From Strobilurus pachycystidiatus (taxonomy: Eukaryota; Basidiomycota; Agaricomycetes; Agaricales; Physalacriaceae), in the NCBI GenBank assembly GCA_019915135.1, contig JAHLMK010000003.1, positions 1 through 64,000 of the forward strand: 64,000 nucleotides of DNA, read 5' to 3'. A program made the position numbers and the translations under genes. Below are positions 1-12,248 of the stretch, in pieces. The stretch's first letter is position 1; every line of letters starts with the position of its first letter. The notes below the pieces were generated by a model that searched no databases, was not told the origin of the DNA, and worked only from the letters and a program-made list of their open reading frames with translations.

Positions 1-168
1 CCCTAACCCTAACCCCCTAACCCTAACCCTAACCCCTAACCCTAACCCCTAACCCTAACCCTAACCCCCTAACCCTAACCCTAACCCTCTAACCGCTAAC
101 CGCTAACCAACGCTAACCGCTCTAACCGACATATCTAACCCTTTCTAACCTTCTAACCGATCGTCACG
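1..168. repeat. Telomere, CCCTAA repeats with variants
   Basis: This is the chromosome end. The C-rich strand reads left to right, as expected for a left telomere. Units are mostly CCCTAA, interspersed with CCCCTAA and CCCCCTAA up to about base 90, so the G-rich strand is TTAGGG with one or two extra G. From about base 90 the units decay into CCGCTAA, CCAACGCTAA and TCTAACC forms, which are typical proximal variant repeats. The order of short and long units is not random: two CCCTAA units and then a longer one recur several times. Confidence 0.97.
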
Positions 169-746
169 TCACCGGTACTGCGGGGGGGGGTTATGATCAC
201 AACTCGCACTGAATGTCTCGTTGCGGATGGTTAACATTTGGGCTAATGTGTTGCTCACATATTTGCAATTAACGTGACTTGACATGTTGGGTTAACCCTA
301 CACACATTCGTAACATATAACTTCCGTCATTGGCATATATATATCGGATACAATGACGTGCTCTTACACGGATCTTGGGGGCTTCTGTATGGTACACTTA
401 CAACATATTACCTTATTGTACTCAATAATGTGGGTCATGGTATGGATAATGAGTAATGCATCTTATATATTGCACTGTACAATAACAGTCACTAAACATT
501 TGACTTCTTGTCCCGGGTTGAAAAAATCTTAGTCACATCATGGTCACATAACGCCCATTGGGGTGGGGCGTTACGTGACGTCGCAACTTTACATGAATAC
601 ACTTGGGTGAATCTATGTTACATTGTGATCATATCAGGCATCTGCCATAATAAGTTTATATATACCCTGACTTTCTATCTATGTGTTGAACAAAGATACG
701 TAATACGCAAATCAACAAAAAACCGTAACTCTACTTGCTCTGCCCA
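169..746. other. Subtelomeric spacer without a gene
   Basis: AT-rich unique sequence between the telomere and the 3' end of the first gene. It has a G run at about 180-190, a telomere-like GGTTAACCCTA remnant near 290, and no ORF with a convincing start or coding composition. It probably holds the 3' UTR of the neighbouring minus-strand gene. Confidence 0.6.
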
Positions 747-3700
747 CTACTTCTTCTTCCACTGAGCCTTGGGATCTGGAACCCATCCCGGGTTGTAGAA
801 CCTGTTCGACGTCTTGTGTTTCCACCAGCTATCAGTGCGTACACCTTTACGATTCTCCACCTCATCCTTCAGCTGCCCATAGATAAAGATCGCCAATGAA
901 ACACCGTTACGCAAAGGTTGTCCGGCCGGTTTAGACATCAACCAAGTCAGAATTGGACCACACTCTGGCAGTCCAAAGTTTTTACCCTTGAACAATGCCT
1001 TCAACTCGGGATATTGTTGCCAGACCAATCTGAAAACAAAGTTCATATACGTAACAAGTTAGAAGGCAAAACACTTACTGATAGAATCCCGACGATGGCC
1101 CAGCGTGCTCGGCTGACATAAACCACCAACACAAAGCAGGCAGCAAGTTATGCGTAGGACATTTGCCGACTTCATATTGCGGGTGACCGGTGTCGAAGAT
1201 CTTGGGATCAGGAATCCAACATCCAAAACACATAGACTGGGCTTTGGGATCGATACGATTGCCGCTGCGCCACGTGAAGAAACCTTTGCCCATTATTCGG
1301 TTATCGGTCGTTTTACGGCAGATTTCCCCAAGGTGTTCCTGATGATCGCTGGCTGATGTGCGACGTCCCGGATCCGCAAGCCAACAGCCAACACAGTATT
1401 GTGAGAAAAAGACGTACATCTCTTTCAACACTACCGTAAGACGATCCAACTCTGCCATGCGCTGTCCCCAGAGTTGAACATTCATCCGAACATTCATTGA
1501 AGGGAGATTGCCGGACCGTCCAAGCTGCGCACGAGCTGCGGGTGGCATATAGACAACACCACCAGTTGCGGGAGGAAGGCGCATAACTGGAACGGAGAGA
1601 TAAGGATCGACTAAGTCGGTGGAGGGAAAGACGGGTTGGAACGGGGTGTTGGTCGCAAGTCCATTGACGATAGCTTGGATAGTGTTGTTGAGCTCAAAGT
1701 TTGGATCGCAAATGTCGCAAAGGAGAGCGTTGGGAATATCACGACATGTGAGACCGCGTCCATTGAAGATAAGTGTCGGTTCAAAACGGCGGCAGATAGT
1801 ATCGTTTGCCAACCAAGCAATGCTACGATAAGCGAGTCCGTAGTCCTGTGGAGGAGGTGGGGGATATTGAGCTCGAATGTCGTTGAGAACGAATGTATAG
1901 CCGGGGAAGTGAAAACGTCCGGTCCGACCTGCACCCTGGACAATGGCCAGGAGACCGTGCATGTAGCCTTCCATCAATGCGACAGCCAGTCGGGGATTGT
2001 CCATGCCCTGAATAAGTGTCGTGGTTGCTGCAATCCATTGTTTTGTCCCCTGGGCAAAGTCGTACTCGTCCTCATAGCGGTGCGGCCATCCACTATATGA
2101 CATACAACCAAGTTTAGCACCGGTATCCTTGCACTCGGCAGTCGAAGTCCCAAAGACGACTCCTTGGGTTACGGGGTTGTAGCGATTGAGAATGCGAGTG
2201 GTGAAGAGATCGACCAAGGCTGAAACAAGAGCCCCTTGCTTGACATACTCACTGTCGTATGAAACCACAGAGTAACGGATGTTGGGCTGAAGAAGCGGGG
2301 CACGAAGAACCCAACTAGTCCGCGCGAGGCCGCTGACAGTTCGGAAATACTCCACGTGGTCTACAGCAAGTGTTGCCGTAAGGAAGACCTTTGAGACTTT
2401 GGAGATCATGATCTTGTCGATTTTGGTGAACTGAGTACGGAACGTGGGTTCCGAGATGATCTGATGAGCCTCGTCGCACATCCAGACCCTCCACCTTTCC
2501 TGAATCCGGTTGACAAAGCTAATAACCCATTAATAACGAGGCGACATTGATGGATAAACAAAAAATCTCACGTTGACCACTTTGAGCTTGCAAACGTCTC
2601 CAGAGGAACAAACCAGAGTGCGGTTTTATCGTGGACTGGCTTCCAGTTGGTAATGATGCTGGACGACAGTGTCTGTGCTGGTATGCCTTTAGAGGTAGCG
2701 CGGCGGTACTGCTCTTCAAGCAGCGACTTGTTTGGAATGAGCACGATGATGACGCGCTCTTTGCGGTGGATCCAAGCGTAAATACTCCAAGCGAGTGATT
2801 TGCCAGCGCCGGTCGGTAAGATGGCAATAAAGTCCTGATGCTCACTGAGAACAAGAAGCACCAACAGATGTTGATATGGCGAACTCCAAGTGGCTTCGGG
2901 ACCAAGCATATGTCGGAGACCAGCTACTGCATCAGCTTCGAGGTCGGGGCCAAAGTACTGACACAACTGAGCGGCTTCGTCCTCATTAAGAGCCTCACGA
3001 CCATGAAGAGCAGTTGCCAAAGCCAACGTGATTTCAGCTCTTGACCGAGGTTGAACGACCATGGGAACTGGGTGAGGTATAGTGTCGACGGCAGCAGCAG
3101 TGGGAGGATCATCGTTGTAGGACAAGTCCATGCCGAATAACTATAAGAGAAAAGCGCAACATCAGTATCTGTTGTCACACTGCACAGCCACGAAAAAATT
3201 CTAGCAGAAATTTGGCCTGCATAGCCACGTGCGCAGCCACGAAAAAATTCTGGCAGAATTCTGACAGCCGATGACATAAGCCAGAATGGCAACTTGGCTG
3301 ATATAAGCGGCAGTGCCACCCCCCACACGACAAGACATGACAAGAACTGAAATACGCACTGAATCATTCATAATCACATCTTCATGGGCGTCGTTACTCG
3401 GTGCGGGTGGAGCGGGAACTGGCGGCAGAGAGGATAGACCGAGTCCACCATTTGCCAGATGCGCAGCGACCAGAGCTTCACTAACATGAGTCTGAATGGT
3501 CTCTGAGAGACCCTCCAGCGCTTTCGCAATGCCATCGTCCACCGCCGACTTGATTGTCGTCCTCATTGTAGCAAAGAAGGCAGCCTGATCAAAAAGTGGT
3601 GCAGCTGCAACACCAGGAGGGGGTGCCGGTGCTGCAGGTGCCGGATTAGCCAGATCAACGGGTGCGCGAGCTTTGAGTCGAATGGGAAGAGCAACTGCCG

Positions 3701-6700
3701 GGACTTGACCTGGAATCATATCCCAAATACTGTGCCAAGCGTCCGAGGCGACACTGAACTTCAGCAGCTGCTCAGATCCCATCCCAGCTGTTCCCGACTC
3801 TTCGATAGCGTAGAACCGTGCTCGGATATTGGCGGAATGCCCGGCTTGCTCAGCAAACGTGTCGTCTTGACCCAGAACACGCATAAGTGCGTCTGTGCCA
3901 AAGAAGATGCGAGTGATTTCCACTGTATGCTGTCGCCAGGTATGGACACCAATGTCGTAGCCGAGATGAGTAGTGAAGCGGGACTGGAAGAAGGCACGGA
4001 ATTGATCAGCGTCAAGACGCTTCTCACCCTTCATGAAGAGGTACGTGTCGTAACGTAACCCAACCTCCGGACCATAGAGCACCGTAGCTAAGCGAGATTC
4101 CGTGGGGCGTATGTGGACCAGATACGTCAGAAAGAGCAAGGCTAACTCCGGTGGCAGCTTCATCGGCACAAAGCCCTCGTGACCGACTTGAGTCTCTGTC
4201 TTAGCACGACGGAGAGCCATCCAGAGCTCTGCAAATCCAAGGAAGATGCCTCGACCACGTGTCGCGTTCTGAATGCGTACATCAGGGTATTGGCCCCCAC
4301 GAGCAAACTGACCAGCGAGCGTTACAGCTGCAAAGCCCAAACGCAGACCGATATCATTGAGTTTGCTGTGGACCTCTTCGATACCGGCGGGAGATACGTG
4401 GGGCGCACCGCCGGGTGCATTGAAGAACATGCGCTGGTTGGGATCGTCCACCAACTTGTCGAATAGATCGTATGTGGGCGAGACTTCGTCACCGGCTGAA
4501 AGGAAAGAGTAGCCCACTTCCTCCTCTGCCCATCGGTCCACCGTGTTTTCAGGGAACTTGGTGAACATCATGGCGGGATCGGGAAGAAGCGCCGCCATAT
4601 CGGCTTTGATACCGTCAAGGAGAGCGCGGAATCGAGTGCGTAGGGTGGGAATGTGGATGGTGCTGTCGTTGTGCGTGAACGAGTTGCAATCATCCGAGAC
4701 GCGAGTGGTGGGAGGTTGAACCGACTCGTAGGCCAGATACGAACAGTAGCGCTGGTAGTTGCATACCGCATTCCATGAGCTTGGTGTGTTCGGTCCAAAG
4801 ATCGGGCTGCCAATACGGTGCATCACACTGTGATTAACAGAGTTAACAGGGAAAATATAGAGCAAGTTATGGAAACGTACTCATAAAGGCTGTCGGTTGA
4901 ATTGTCGGTTTCCCTCATTCCCTCATAACACCAAGCCAGCCGCATGATATACTTCATATGCGCAAAAAGTCCAGTCGTATTCTTGGGCTCTTTGTAGTTG
5001 CCATCCTCGCGTAAGCAGGTCAAGGGATAGTACGTCTCCAGGATATGGTTGAACTTGTTTGTGGGAGTCGTACGACAGAAGATGGGCCAGATCAGGTTAT
5101 GCAAAGCTTCTCGAGCAGCTGGCATGTTCACCGCTTTCCGATCCACATCCAAAAGTGCCATAAGGGCTTCGGTATGCTTCACATCATCAGCATGCCTGGG
5201 TGCGACACCATGGACATCCTGTGCAAGCAGCGCGACAAGACGGGTAAGATCCAATGCATAGTCCCCAACTTTGTCATCCGAAAGAATATACATGGCGTTG
5301 GAGTGTTGATCAGGGCTTCAAGAGACAAGGATTAGATTATGAAGAGAAGGACTGATAAACAACTTACGGAGGGCACTGTTCCATCAAACGACGTACACCC
5401 ATATCTGTGTTCTTGGCCAAAGATCCAGTGTGTCGCAGGTAGTTCAGCACCACATCACGCAAGTTGCGGAGCGGAGAACCTTCGTCTTGGTATCCCGGAA
5501 TCCAAGTGAGCTTCCTGAGCTTGGCCACAGCGTCCCGCGACTTGCGTTCTTCCACAAACAGAGTCGACCAAGCATTGTTGTTGGTCCAGATGTGTGTGTC
5601 GTGTTGCGAGTCTGGAGCAAGGAGAATGTCGGGCTCAGCAGAGGGACGCACAATGTGGCGGTTGACAAGTTCCGAGAGTTTCGTCCGATCTTTGGGCTTT
5701 TGGAAGATATCAATTGGGAAATACCGAACGTGGGGCGGGGGAAGGAGAGTCTGGTAATGAGAAACCTTGCCTGCGAGGTCTCGAGCAGGTATCCCTATGC
5801 CAGGATGAGATGTCGACACATGGAATTTGAACGAGGCGTAGGTTCCTGCGACAAAGTGACACTGGGAGCATTCCATTCCATCCTGCTCAACAGCAAGACC
5901 TTGAACCGGTGGCCCATCAAGAGCAAGCAGCGGCACGTCCGATGAGGCTTGACACAAATGGAAACGCTCAACCAAGTCGTCCAGTTCCGCCTTGCACTTG
6001 GGTAGCGTTGCACCCGGAAGATGACCATTAGCATGTTTCCACGCATTGACCGGAAAGACAGTGATTCCACACTTCAGACAGATGATGAGACGGAGCTTAG
6101 TGTGAAGAGCCATGTTGGGGAGGAAGTCGAGAGGGCGCAGATAGTCAGTGTCGGGATTGAGGCGGATAGTGGAAGTGGAGGATTGGGGAACGGGATCACT
6201 GTCCACATCCATACCGTCATTGGTTGGCAACATGGGATCGTCTCCATCCGCAGAGTGTTCAGGCGGTGAATTCAATGAGTATACGTCTTGTGCTACAACC
6301 ACAGGAGTTGCGGGCACAGAGCGTAGAGTAAAAGGAGGAAGCGGCTTGAACGCAAGTGGAGACGGTGCTTCTAAGCTGGACGGAGGTGGTGTAGTGGCAG
6401 AGTCCCGAGTCGAGAACAAAATACTCGGTTCAGGATATGGGTGGTGACGAGAAGTGCTGCGAGAAGCAACCCGCCTAGAACGGATAGACTGAGAGGCCCC
6501 AGGGGAGTGAGAAGCACGAGATGCCAGGTTGATTGATGGAGAAACGGGAGAGTGAACTCGACCGCGACGTGCAGGACTCGCCTGGGGACGAAGAGGGCTG
6601 GGCAATTTACCAAAGGCACCGGGTGTAAAAGGACGGGTGGGGGAAGATCCGAAGAGACTACCGTGACGAGGCGATGGGGAGCCAGAGTGGGAATTGTCAT

Positions 6701-7261
6701 CGTCATCATCATCATCATCAGAAGCGGCTTTGTCCAGATTGGCTAGATACTCGAGTTTTTTGTCTTCCGTGTACTTGGTAAGCTTTCCATCATGCACATT
6801 CTGGAAGTGCAGACGGAAAGCTTCAAAAGATTCGAAGTGATTGTTGCAGAGATTGTCGATACAGGTGACGAGAGCAGTGGCCGGGTTACGTTCAATGAGG
6901 CGGTGATTGCCTGACCCTAAAAAAACTGATGAGACAGAATTATAAGAGAATCAGTAAATATGCACCAGTAGAGTCGGCGACAAACACCAGATACGAAGTT
7001 TCATGATAGGCCCGATAGTGACGAGCCAAACTTTCCTGGTGGTCTCGAAAGTCACAGCCAGGATGATCACAAGGATTTTTGCGACCTTTACTACCTCCCC
7101 TATAGCGTAAAGTGTCAGGCAATACTGAAAAAAATAGTTAAAGACGTACATTGGAAGGGCAGACAATGGCGAAAGAAATTGCAATTTGTGTCCCAATTAG
7201 GAAGGTTGTGGTAAGAGGTCAAGGAGCAAACTACCTCGGTCCAGTGGGACACAATTACCAT
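747..7261 (-). CDS. Telomere-linked zinc finger / tyrosine-recombinase-like / RecQ-like helicase protein
   Basis: I reconstructed eight exons: 7261-7150, 7124-6966, 6916-5368, 5315-4881, 4827-3360, 3140-2572, 2518-1079 and 1029-747. All introns are GT-AG and the sum is 6,015 nt, giving about 2,004 aa. The ATG at 7261 is the least certain point. Order of parts: two C2H2 fingers (about aa 55-135), an Asp run and Ser/Pro-rich linker, two further C2H2-like fingers resembling OrsD/DUF3505 proteins (CLKCG and CSQCH, about 5,820-6,080), then a region with Arg997, H1047-TW-R1050, GH1082S and Y1091, which fits tyrosine recombinases. The helicase follows, with GAGKS (Walker A, K1355), DEAH (1446-1449), FLTAT, and QGAGRTGR (motif VI). 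Two CxxCW zinc-binding-like segments end the protein. Telomere-linked RecQ helicases are a known subtelomeric fungal family; the recombinase assignment is inference from spacing and residues. The likely role is chromosome-end recombination or mobility. Confidence 0.85.
3177..3262. repeat. Short inverted-repeat element, copy 1 (inside an intron)
   Basis: This lies in the unusually long 219-bp intron (3141-3359) of the helicase gene. Two arms carry the motif TTCTRGCAGAA next to GTGGCTGTGCA-like sequence. Related copies lie at about 7299-7392 and 12249-12335. It looks like a non-autonomous element or a dispersed palindrome restricted to this subtelomere. The extra length of this intron compared with its 25-60 bp neighbours fits an insertion. 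Confidence 0.6.
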
Positions 7262-7298
7262 ATTTGTATTTTGCAAAACAAAGCCAATTTAGAAAACA

Positions 7299-7392
7299 CA
7301 GCCACCTAAAATTCTGCCAGAAATTTGAGGCCACTGCATAGCCACTGCACAGCCACACAGATTTCTGCCAGAATTTTTAATGGCTATGCACT
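7299..7392. repeat. Short inverted-repeat element, copy 2
   Basis: Directly upstream of the presumed start of the helicase gene. It contains ATTCTGCCAGAAATTT twice, separated by several CACTGCACAGCCAC-type repeats, and ends in TGGCTATGCA. It shares these words with the copies at about 3,200 and 12,290. Its position means it could contribute promoter sequence to the helicase gene, but this is not shown. Confidence 0.6.
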
Positions 7393-7640
7393 TAGCATAA
7401 AGACCAATTTTCTTGCACTTTTTTGCGGTTATATACAAGAATATTATACACCCACACTGCCAGATGTGCTCCCAGTCAAGCAGCGACCGGGAACCCTACG
7501 GCAACTTTGCAGTGCTGGAACTCATAGGTACTGAATGATTGCATCATGTGTGTGAACTGGTAAGATTTGAGTGTAGTGAACAAGTTCCCGGGCGAAAAAT
7601 CTATACCAGATGGTTACCGTGATTCATTCTCAAGTGTTTA
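7393..7640. repeat. Fragment of the 296-bp subtelomeric repeat
   Basis: Bases about 7455-7532 (GATGTGCTCCCAGTCAAGCA, then a CTTTGCAGTGC-like stretch and ACTCATAG) are a diverged fragment of the unit tandemly repeated at 13925-14930. The remainder has no gene. Confidence 0.55.
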
Positions 7641-9118
7641 AGGTCCCCCTGGCCTTGGGAGGTCTTGCCCTTGCATATTTGAGCTCCTGAGCATATCTAG
7701 GGTGTTGAAACAAAGGGCCAAGTCACCGCGTTGAGCAACGCGCGAGCGCCGTAGAGATCCGTGCCAGGGTGCGAGTGTGGCGCACTTTTGATTGTTCGAG
7801 ACGTTCCCGGCCCCGGATCGGTTCGCCGCTGCATATTTGCACTCTCTGGGATACTATTGTACTACCGACCAAGCGGCAGGTCCTTGCGTCAAGAAACGCG
7901 CGAGCGCCATAGAGATCTGTGCCAGGGTGCGAGTGTGGCGCACTTTTGATCGTTCGAGGCGTTCCCGGCTCCGGATTGGTTTGCCGCTGCATATTTGCAC
8001 TGTCTGGGATACCATTGAACTCCTGACCAAGCGGCGAGTCCCTGCGTCAAGAAACGCGCGAGCGCCAGAGAGATCCGTGCCAGGGTGAGTGTGTGGACCA
8101 CTCTTGATCGTTCGAGGCGTTCCCGGCCCCGGATCGGTTCGCCGCTGCAGATTTGCACTCTCTGGGATACTATTGAACTCCTGACCAAGCGGCGAGTCCC
8201 TGCGTCAAGAAACGCGCGAGCGCCATAGAGATCCGTGCCAGGGTGCGAGTGTGGCGCACTTTTGATCGTTCAAGGCGTTCCCGGCCCCGGCTCGGTTCGC
8301 CGCTGCATATTTACACTCTCTGGGATACTATTGAACTCCCGACCATGCCGCAAGTCCCTGCGTTAAGAAACGCGCGAGCGCCATAGAGATCCGTGCCAGG
8401 GTGCGAGTGTGGCGCACTTTTGATCGTTCGAGGCGTTCCCGGCCCCGGATCGGTTCGCCGCTGCTTGCTTGCACTCTCTGGGATACCATTGAACTCCTGA
8501 CCAAGCGGCGAGTCCCTGCGTCCAGAAACGCGCGAGCGCCAGAGAGATCCGTGCCAGGGTGCGAGTGTGGCGCACTTTTGATCGTTCAAGGCGTTCCCGG
8601 CCCCGGATCGGTTCGCCGCTGCATATTTAGACTCTCTGGGATACCATTGAACTCCTGACCAAGCGGCGAGTCCCTGCGTCAAGAAACGCGCGAGCGCCAT
8701 AGAGATCCGTGCCAGGGTGCGAGTGTGGCGCACTTTTGATCGTTCAAGGCGTTCCCGGCCCCGGCTCGGTTCGCCGCTGCATATTTACACTCTCTGGGAT
8801 ACTATTGAACTCCTGACCAAGCCGCAAGTCCCTGCGTTAAGAAACGCGCGAGCGCCATAGAGATCCGTGCCAGGGTGCGAGTGTGGCGCACTTTTGATCG
8901 TTCAAGGCGTTCCCGGCCCCGGCTCGGTTCGCCGCTGCATATTTACACTCTCTGGGATACTATTGAACTCCTGACCAAGCCGCAAGTCCCTGCGTTAAGA
9001 AACGCGCGAGCGCCATAGAGATCCGTGCCAGGGTGCGGGTGTGGACCACTTTTGATCGTTCAAGGCGTTCCCGGCCCCGGATTGGTCCGCCGCTACATAT
9101 TTGGGCTCTTTGAAATAC
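7640..9118. repeat. Satellite array A, 158-bp unit, 9 regular copies
   Basis: Tandem array. The anchor word GATCCGTGCC (or GATCTGTGCC) starts at 7756, 7914, 8072, 8230, 8388, 8546, 8704, 8862 and 9020, exactly 158 bp apart every time. The first (from about 7640) and last units are more diverged. Each unit carries GTGTGGCGCAC, a GTTCCCGGCCCCGG tract, GCATATTT and GAAACGCGCGAGCGCC. All ORFs across it are artefacts of the repeat. The same family returns at 12425-13905. Confidence 0.95.
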
Positions 9119-9197
9119 AGACCAGTTTCCGACAGGGTGGCTTGGAATGTTGAAAGGTACGTGAACAGGAGAATTGGTGGTGTATACTATTGTACAA

Positions 9198-12144
9198 CTA
9201 GAGAGGCTCATCCTGCTCCATATCCTGAGTGCTCACAAGCGCCCTACTCTTGCCCTTTCCCTCGCCTCTACGTCCGCTCCTGGCCTTCCTGACTGGTGCC
9301 TTCTTGGCCTTCTTGGTCCGTGAGGTACTTGGAGCGTCCGCAATAAAGTCGTCGTCACTTTCCTTCTCCATACTCTCATCCTCATCCTCCTCCTCATCAG
9401 ACAACTCTATAAACTTGCGCTTTGGCGTTCCCTTCCCCTCCTCCATGCGCTTCCACGACTCACCCTTTGCCGCCTTCTTCATAAACTCCAGGAAGTCTGG
9501 ATTTTGAAGTAGCTTGACGACATCGGGGCCAAGTGCTGCTGCAAGATCTGAATGGACCGAGGCTGAACCCGACGCACCATTACCGGCCATCGCCACGTTG
9601 AGGGCTTTCGAGACGCCTTGAGGTCCGGGAGGTAGCTCGATAACGGGGAGGAGACGACGTGGAGGGGACAGTGAAGAAACGTACGCCGGCAATTCGGGCA
9701 AGGGATAGTCGTCCTGGTTTGGGGGACTAACAGGTGCCAATGGCTCCTGAAGCGTAGACGCCTTCGCAAGCGCACTGCGAATCTCCTCCTCCTTCTTCCG
9801 CTCTTCCTCAACCTCACTCTCCACAACACCTCTAATCTTCTCCAACTTCTCTGCCTTGCCCTCGAGGGAGGCCTTGCAACGAGCCTCCTCCGCTTTGGCC
9901 GCCGCCTCCCTCTCCTCCCTCAACTTCGCCTCGTACGTCTCTTGTTCTTTCTTGTGCTTCTCTTTCAACTCTGCCAACTCCTCCTCCTTCTCCAGGCGTG
10001 CAGCCTCTACCGACCTAAGCAAGGCCTGCTGAGCAGCAGCAGCAGTGTCTGCGTTGCCCTGATGAATCGACAGCTGTACCGCATTCCTCGACGCATCTGT
10101 GGGCGATACGGAGGGAAGCACGGCGGGGTACGCATCCTGAGCGGGACACAAGGCAAGCCCAGGGAGCGCCGCACCGGGAGTGATGAAAGAGGCAATGAGC
10201 TCGTACCAAATTGTGGACGACTTTAAGAGGTCGTGGAATCCACGAAGTAGGACGGAAAGGTCTGCGTCCTCGAACGGCTTCCCAAACTTCGGATCAGCTG
10301 CTTTTTCGTAGCAATGCGATGGATAAAACACAAAGTGGCCTTCGGTGAGAAGGGCGTTCCGATAGGAAAAGCGCTGGACGGAGCTTGCAAGAGTCTGGGT
10401 AATTCATTGAATAAAAAACGTCAATATCAAAGAAAAGATTCAACTCACTTTACTCGGTTTGGGGAATCGATTTGCGAGCAGATAGCTAAAGCCATAATAC
10501 TCCTTCAACCCAAAGGCAGCCGTACGCGTGTTCTTGACACACGGAATTGCGTACACCTCCGCCCCACAGAGTGCAAAGACAATCTACAACAATAACAATA
10601 AGAGACGGAAGCAACTTGAAAGTAAGGAATACGTGCCGCTCCATAGATGAAAACCAAGTCACAGTTCATTTTGATGACTGGATTAACACCCCTTCCGCCA
10701 AGTTTTGACTGTGGCAGACTCAAAACACTGATAGGTGCCAAAATCTAAAAGTCAATTAGCTTGAAAAGAACGTATAGATGAAACTGTGTTAAGTACTCAC
10801 CTCGTTGGGAAACGGATAATCGTCCGTCTTCATCTGTCTACGCAAAATCGCAAGCCCGGCCAAACCAACATCATGCGGCTTGGGACCGAGAAAGGCCGAA
10901 TGCTGAGCAGTGGCAAGTTCACCCTTCGCATCAAGCGAAAACCAGTGGGTACTCGGATTCACTTCTGGAGTGACGTACCCGCACCTCAAAGTCTTGAGCT
11001 GTTCGGCGAGCTGGAAGGCCCAAGCGGAAGCGGTCTAAAAATATAAAAAGCCTAAGCTTCAGTCAATGTCAAATACAAACAATGTTGTACGCACTTCGGG
11101 AAAAAGAGTGTGGGTTACACCTTCAAGGACCTTCTTCATCCACATCTCACCACCCTCACCATATGCATCTATAAGACGCCGCGATGAAGTCGGAAGTTTG
11201 GTGAAGAGGGAGGACACAACAGAGAGAAGAACCTCAGAGGACGCCAAGACATACCAGACCCTAGGAGGGATAGTGATGTTGTTGATCTGTTTGGGAATAG
11301 ACTTGATGAGGCCAGTGAGACTCGATTCTCTAACCTCGGGCGTATACGAGCCAGAGGAGTAGATGGCGAGAGCAGAGACTGTAAAACCCATCGTCTCCTC
11401 AATGAGGGAGGGTTCTCGAGTGAGCGTTTGAACGCGGTTTGGTCGCACAATCATGTGCGAGACGAAAAGGGGAGTGAGGGCGAACATGCCTGAAACGTAA
11501 AAAATTGATTGAACAACCGACCTCCAAGCACAACAAACAATAAGAAACTCACTGGGGCAATAGAGATCAACGCGCCAAAAGTCATACTTGGCTTTGACAG
11601 CGTCGGGAACCTCAGCCGGAAGGCCAGCACGGGCCTTAGTGGCCGAGGCGTTACGGTGCCCCCCACTGTAAAGAATGAGGGCGCCTTCGGTTTCCGAGTC
11701 CTCGACTGAGAACTCAAGAAGAAGAGTGGGATCGTAAGTCGTGGGATCGAGGGAAGCAATGTCAATGGGAGCAGCGATGACCGCCCCCATTGCGTTGTCG
11801 ACGGAGGTGTTGTCGAGGCCAGACCAGTCATTGTCGGGGCCCTTGTAGACCTGAACAAGTGTGTCGACGTGGGATGGGTGAACGGAGCGCTGGAGGGGAT
11901 GAGGGACAAGGGACGAGCGAGGAACGTTGACCGAAGCAACACGGAAGTTGTCGCGGACAGAGCCAAAGAGCCGAAGATCACCAGTAGCGTTAAGTTTGAG
12001 AACGGTTTTGAACCGCGTCTCCTGTGCAGCGTCGACGCGGTCCAGGAGCTTTTCGATGGTCGGGTAGTACTTGCTGAGCCCAGGTGAGTTGGCACGGATA
12101 GCCTCCATGATAGCGGGAAGGTTGGGTGACGAGTTGGCAGTCAT
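9198..12144 (-). CDS. Subtelomeric protein of unknown function with coiled coil and acidic/basic tail
   Basis: Six exons: 12144-11553, 11489-11095, 11034-10801, 10744-10637, 10583-10449 and 10394-9198, in total 2,661 nt and 886 aa, all in phase. Four introns are GT-AG. The junction at 10637/10583 is in phase only with a GC-AG intron (donor GCACGT); the nearby GT donor would shift the frame. The N-terminal two thirds has no motif I recognise. The C-terminal third has a Glu/Lys/Ala-rich coiled coil (about 9,780-10,020), then an acidic stretch and a Lys/Arg-rich segment near 9,230-9,330 that looks like a nuclear localisation signal. It is the only gene between two arrays of the same satellite and points the same way as the telomere-linked helicase gene, so a nuclear or telomere-related role is a guess. 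It is not a transposase I know. Confidence 0.7.
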
Positions 12145-12248
12145 GGTGGAGCACGGGGTAAGATGGTGGTGGTTCGAGTTCAAGAGTGGTTTTCAAACTC
12201 AGCTACCTGCCAATTTGGGCAATTCGGCCGCATTCGGTCGCACCCGGG

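Noticed and set aside
7723..8733. Several long ORFs on both strands in the satellite array
   Set aside because: They repeat every 158 bp with the unit and exist only because the unit length and GC content leave frames open.
7640..9118. CRISPR-like array
   Set aside because: Units are contiguous 158-bp satellites with no spacer/repeat alternation, and the organism is a fungus.
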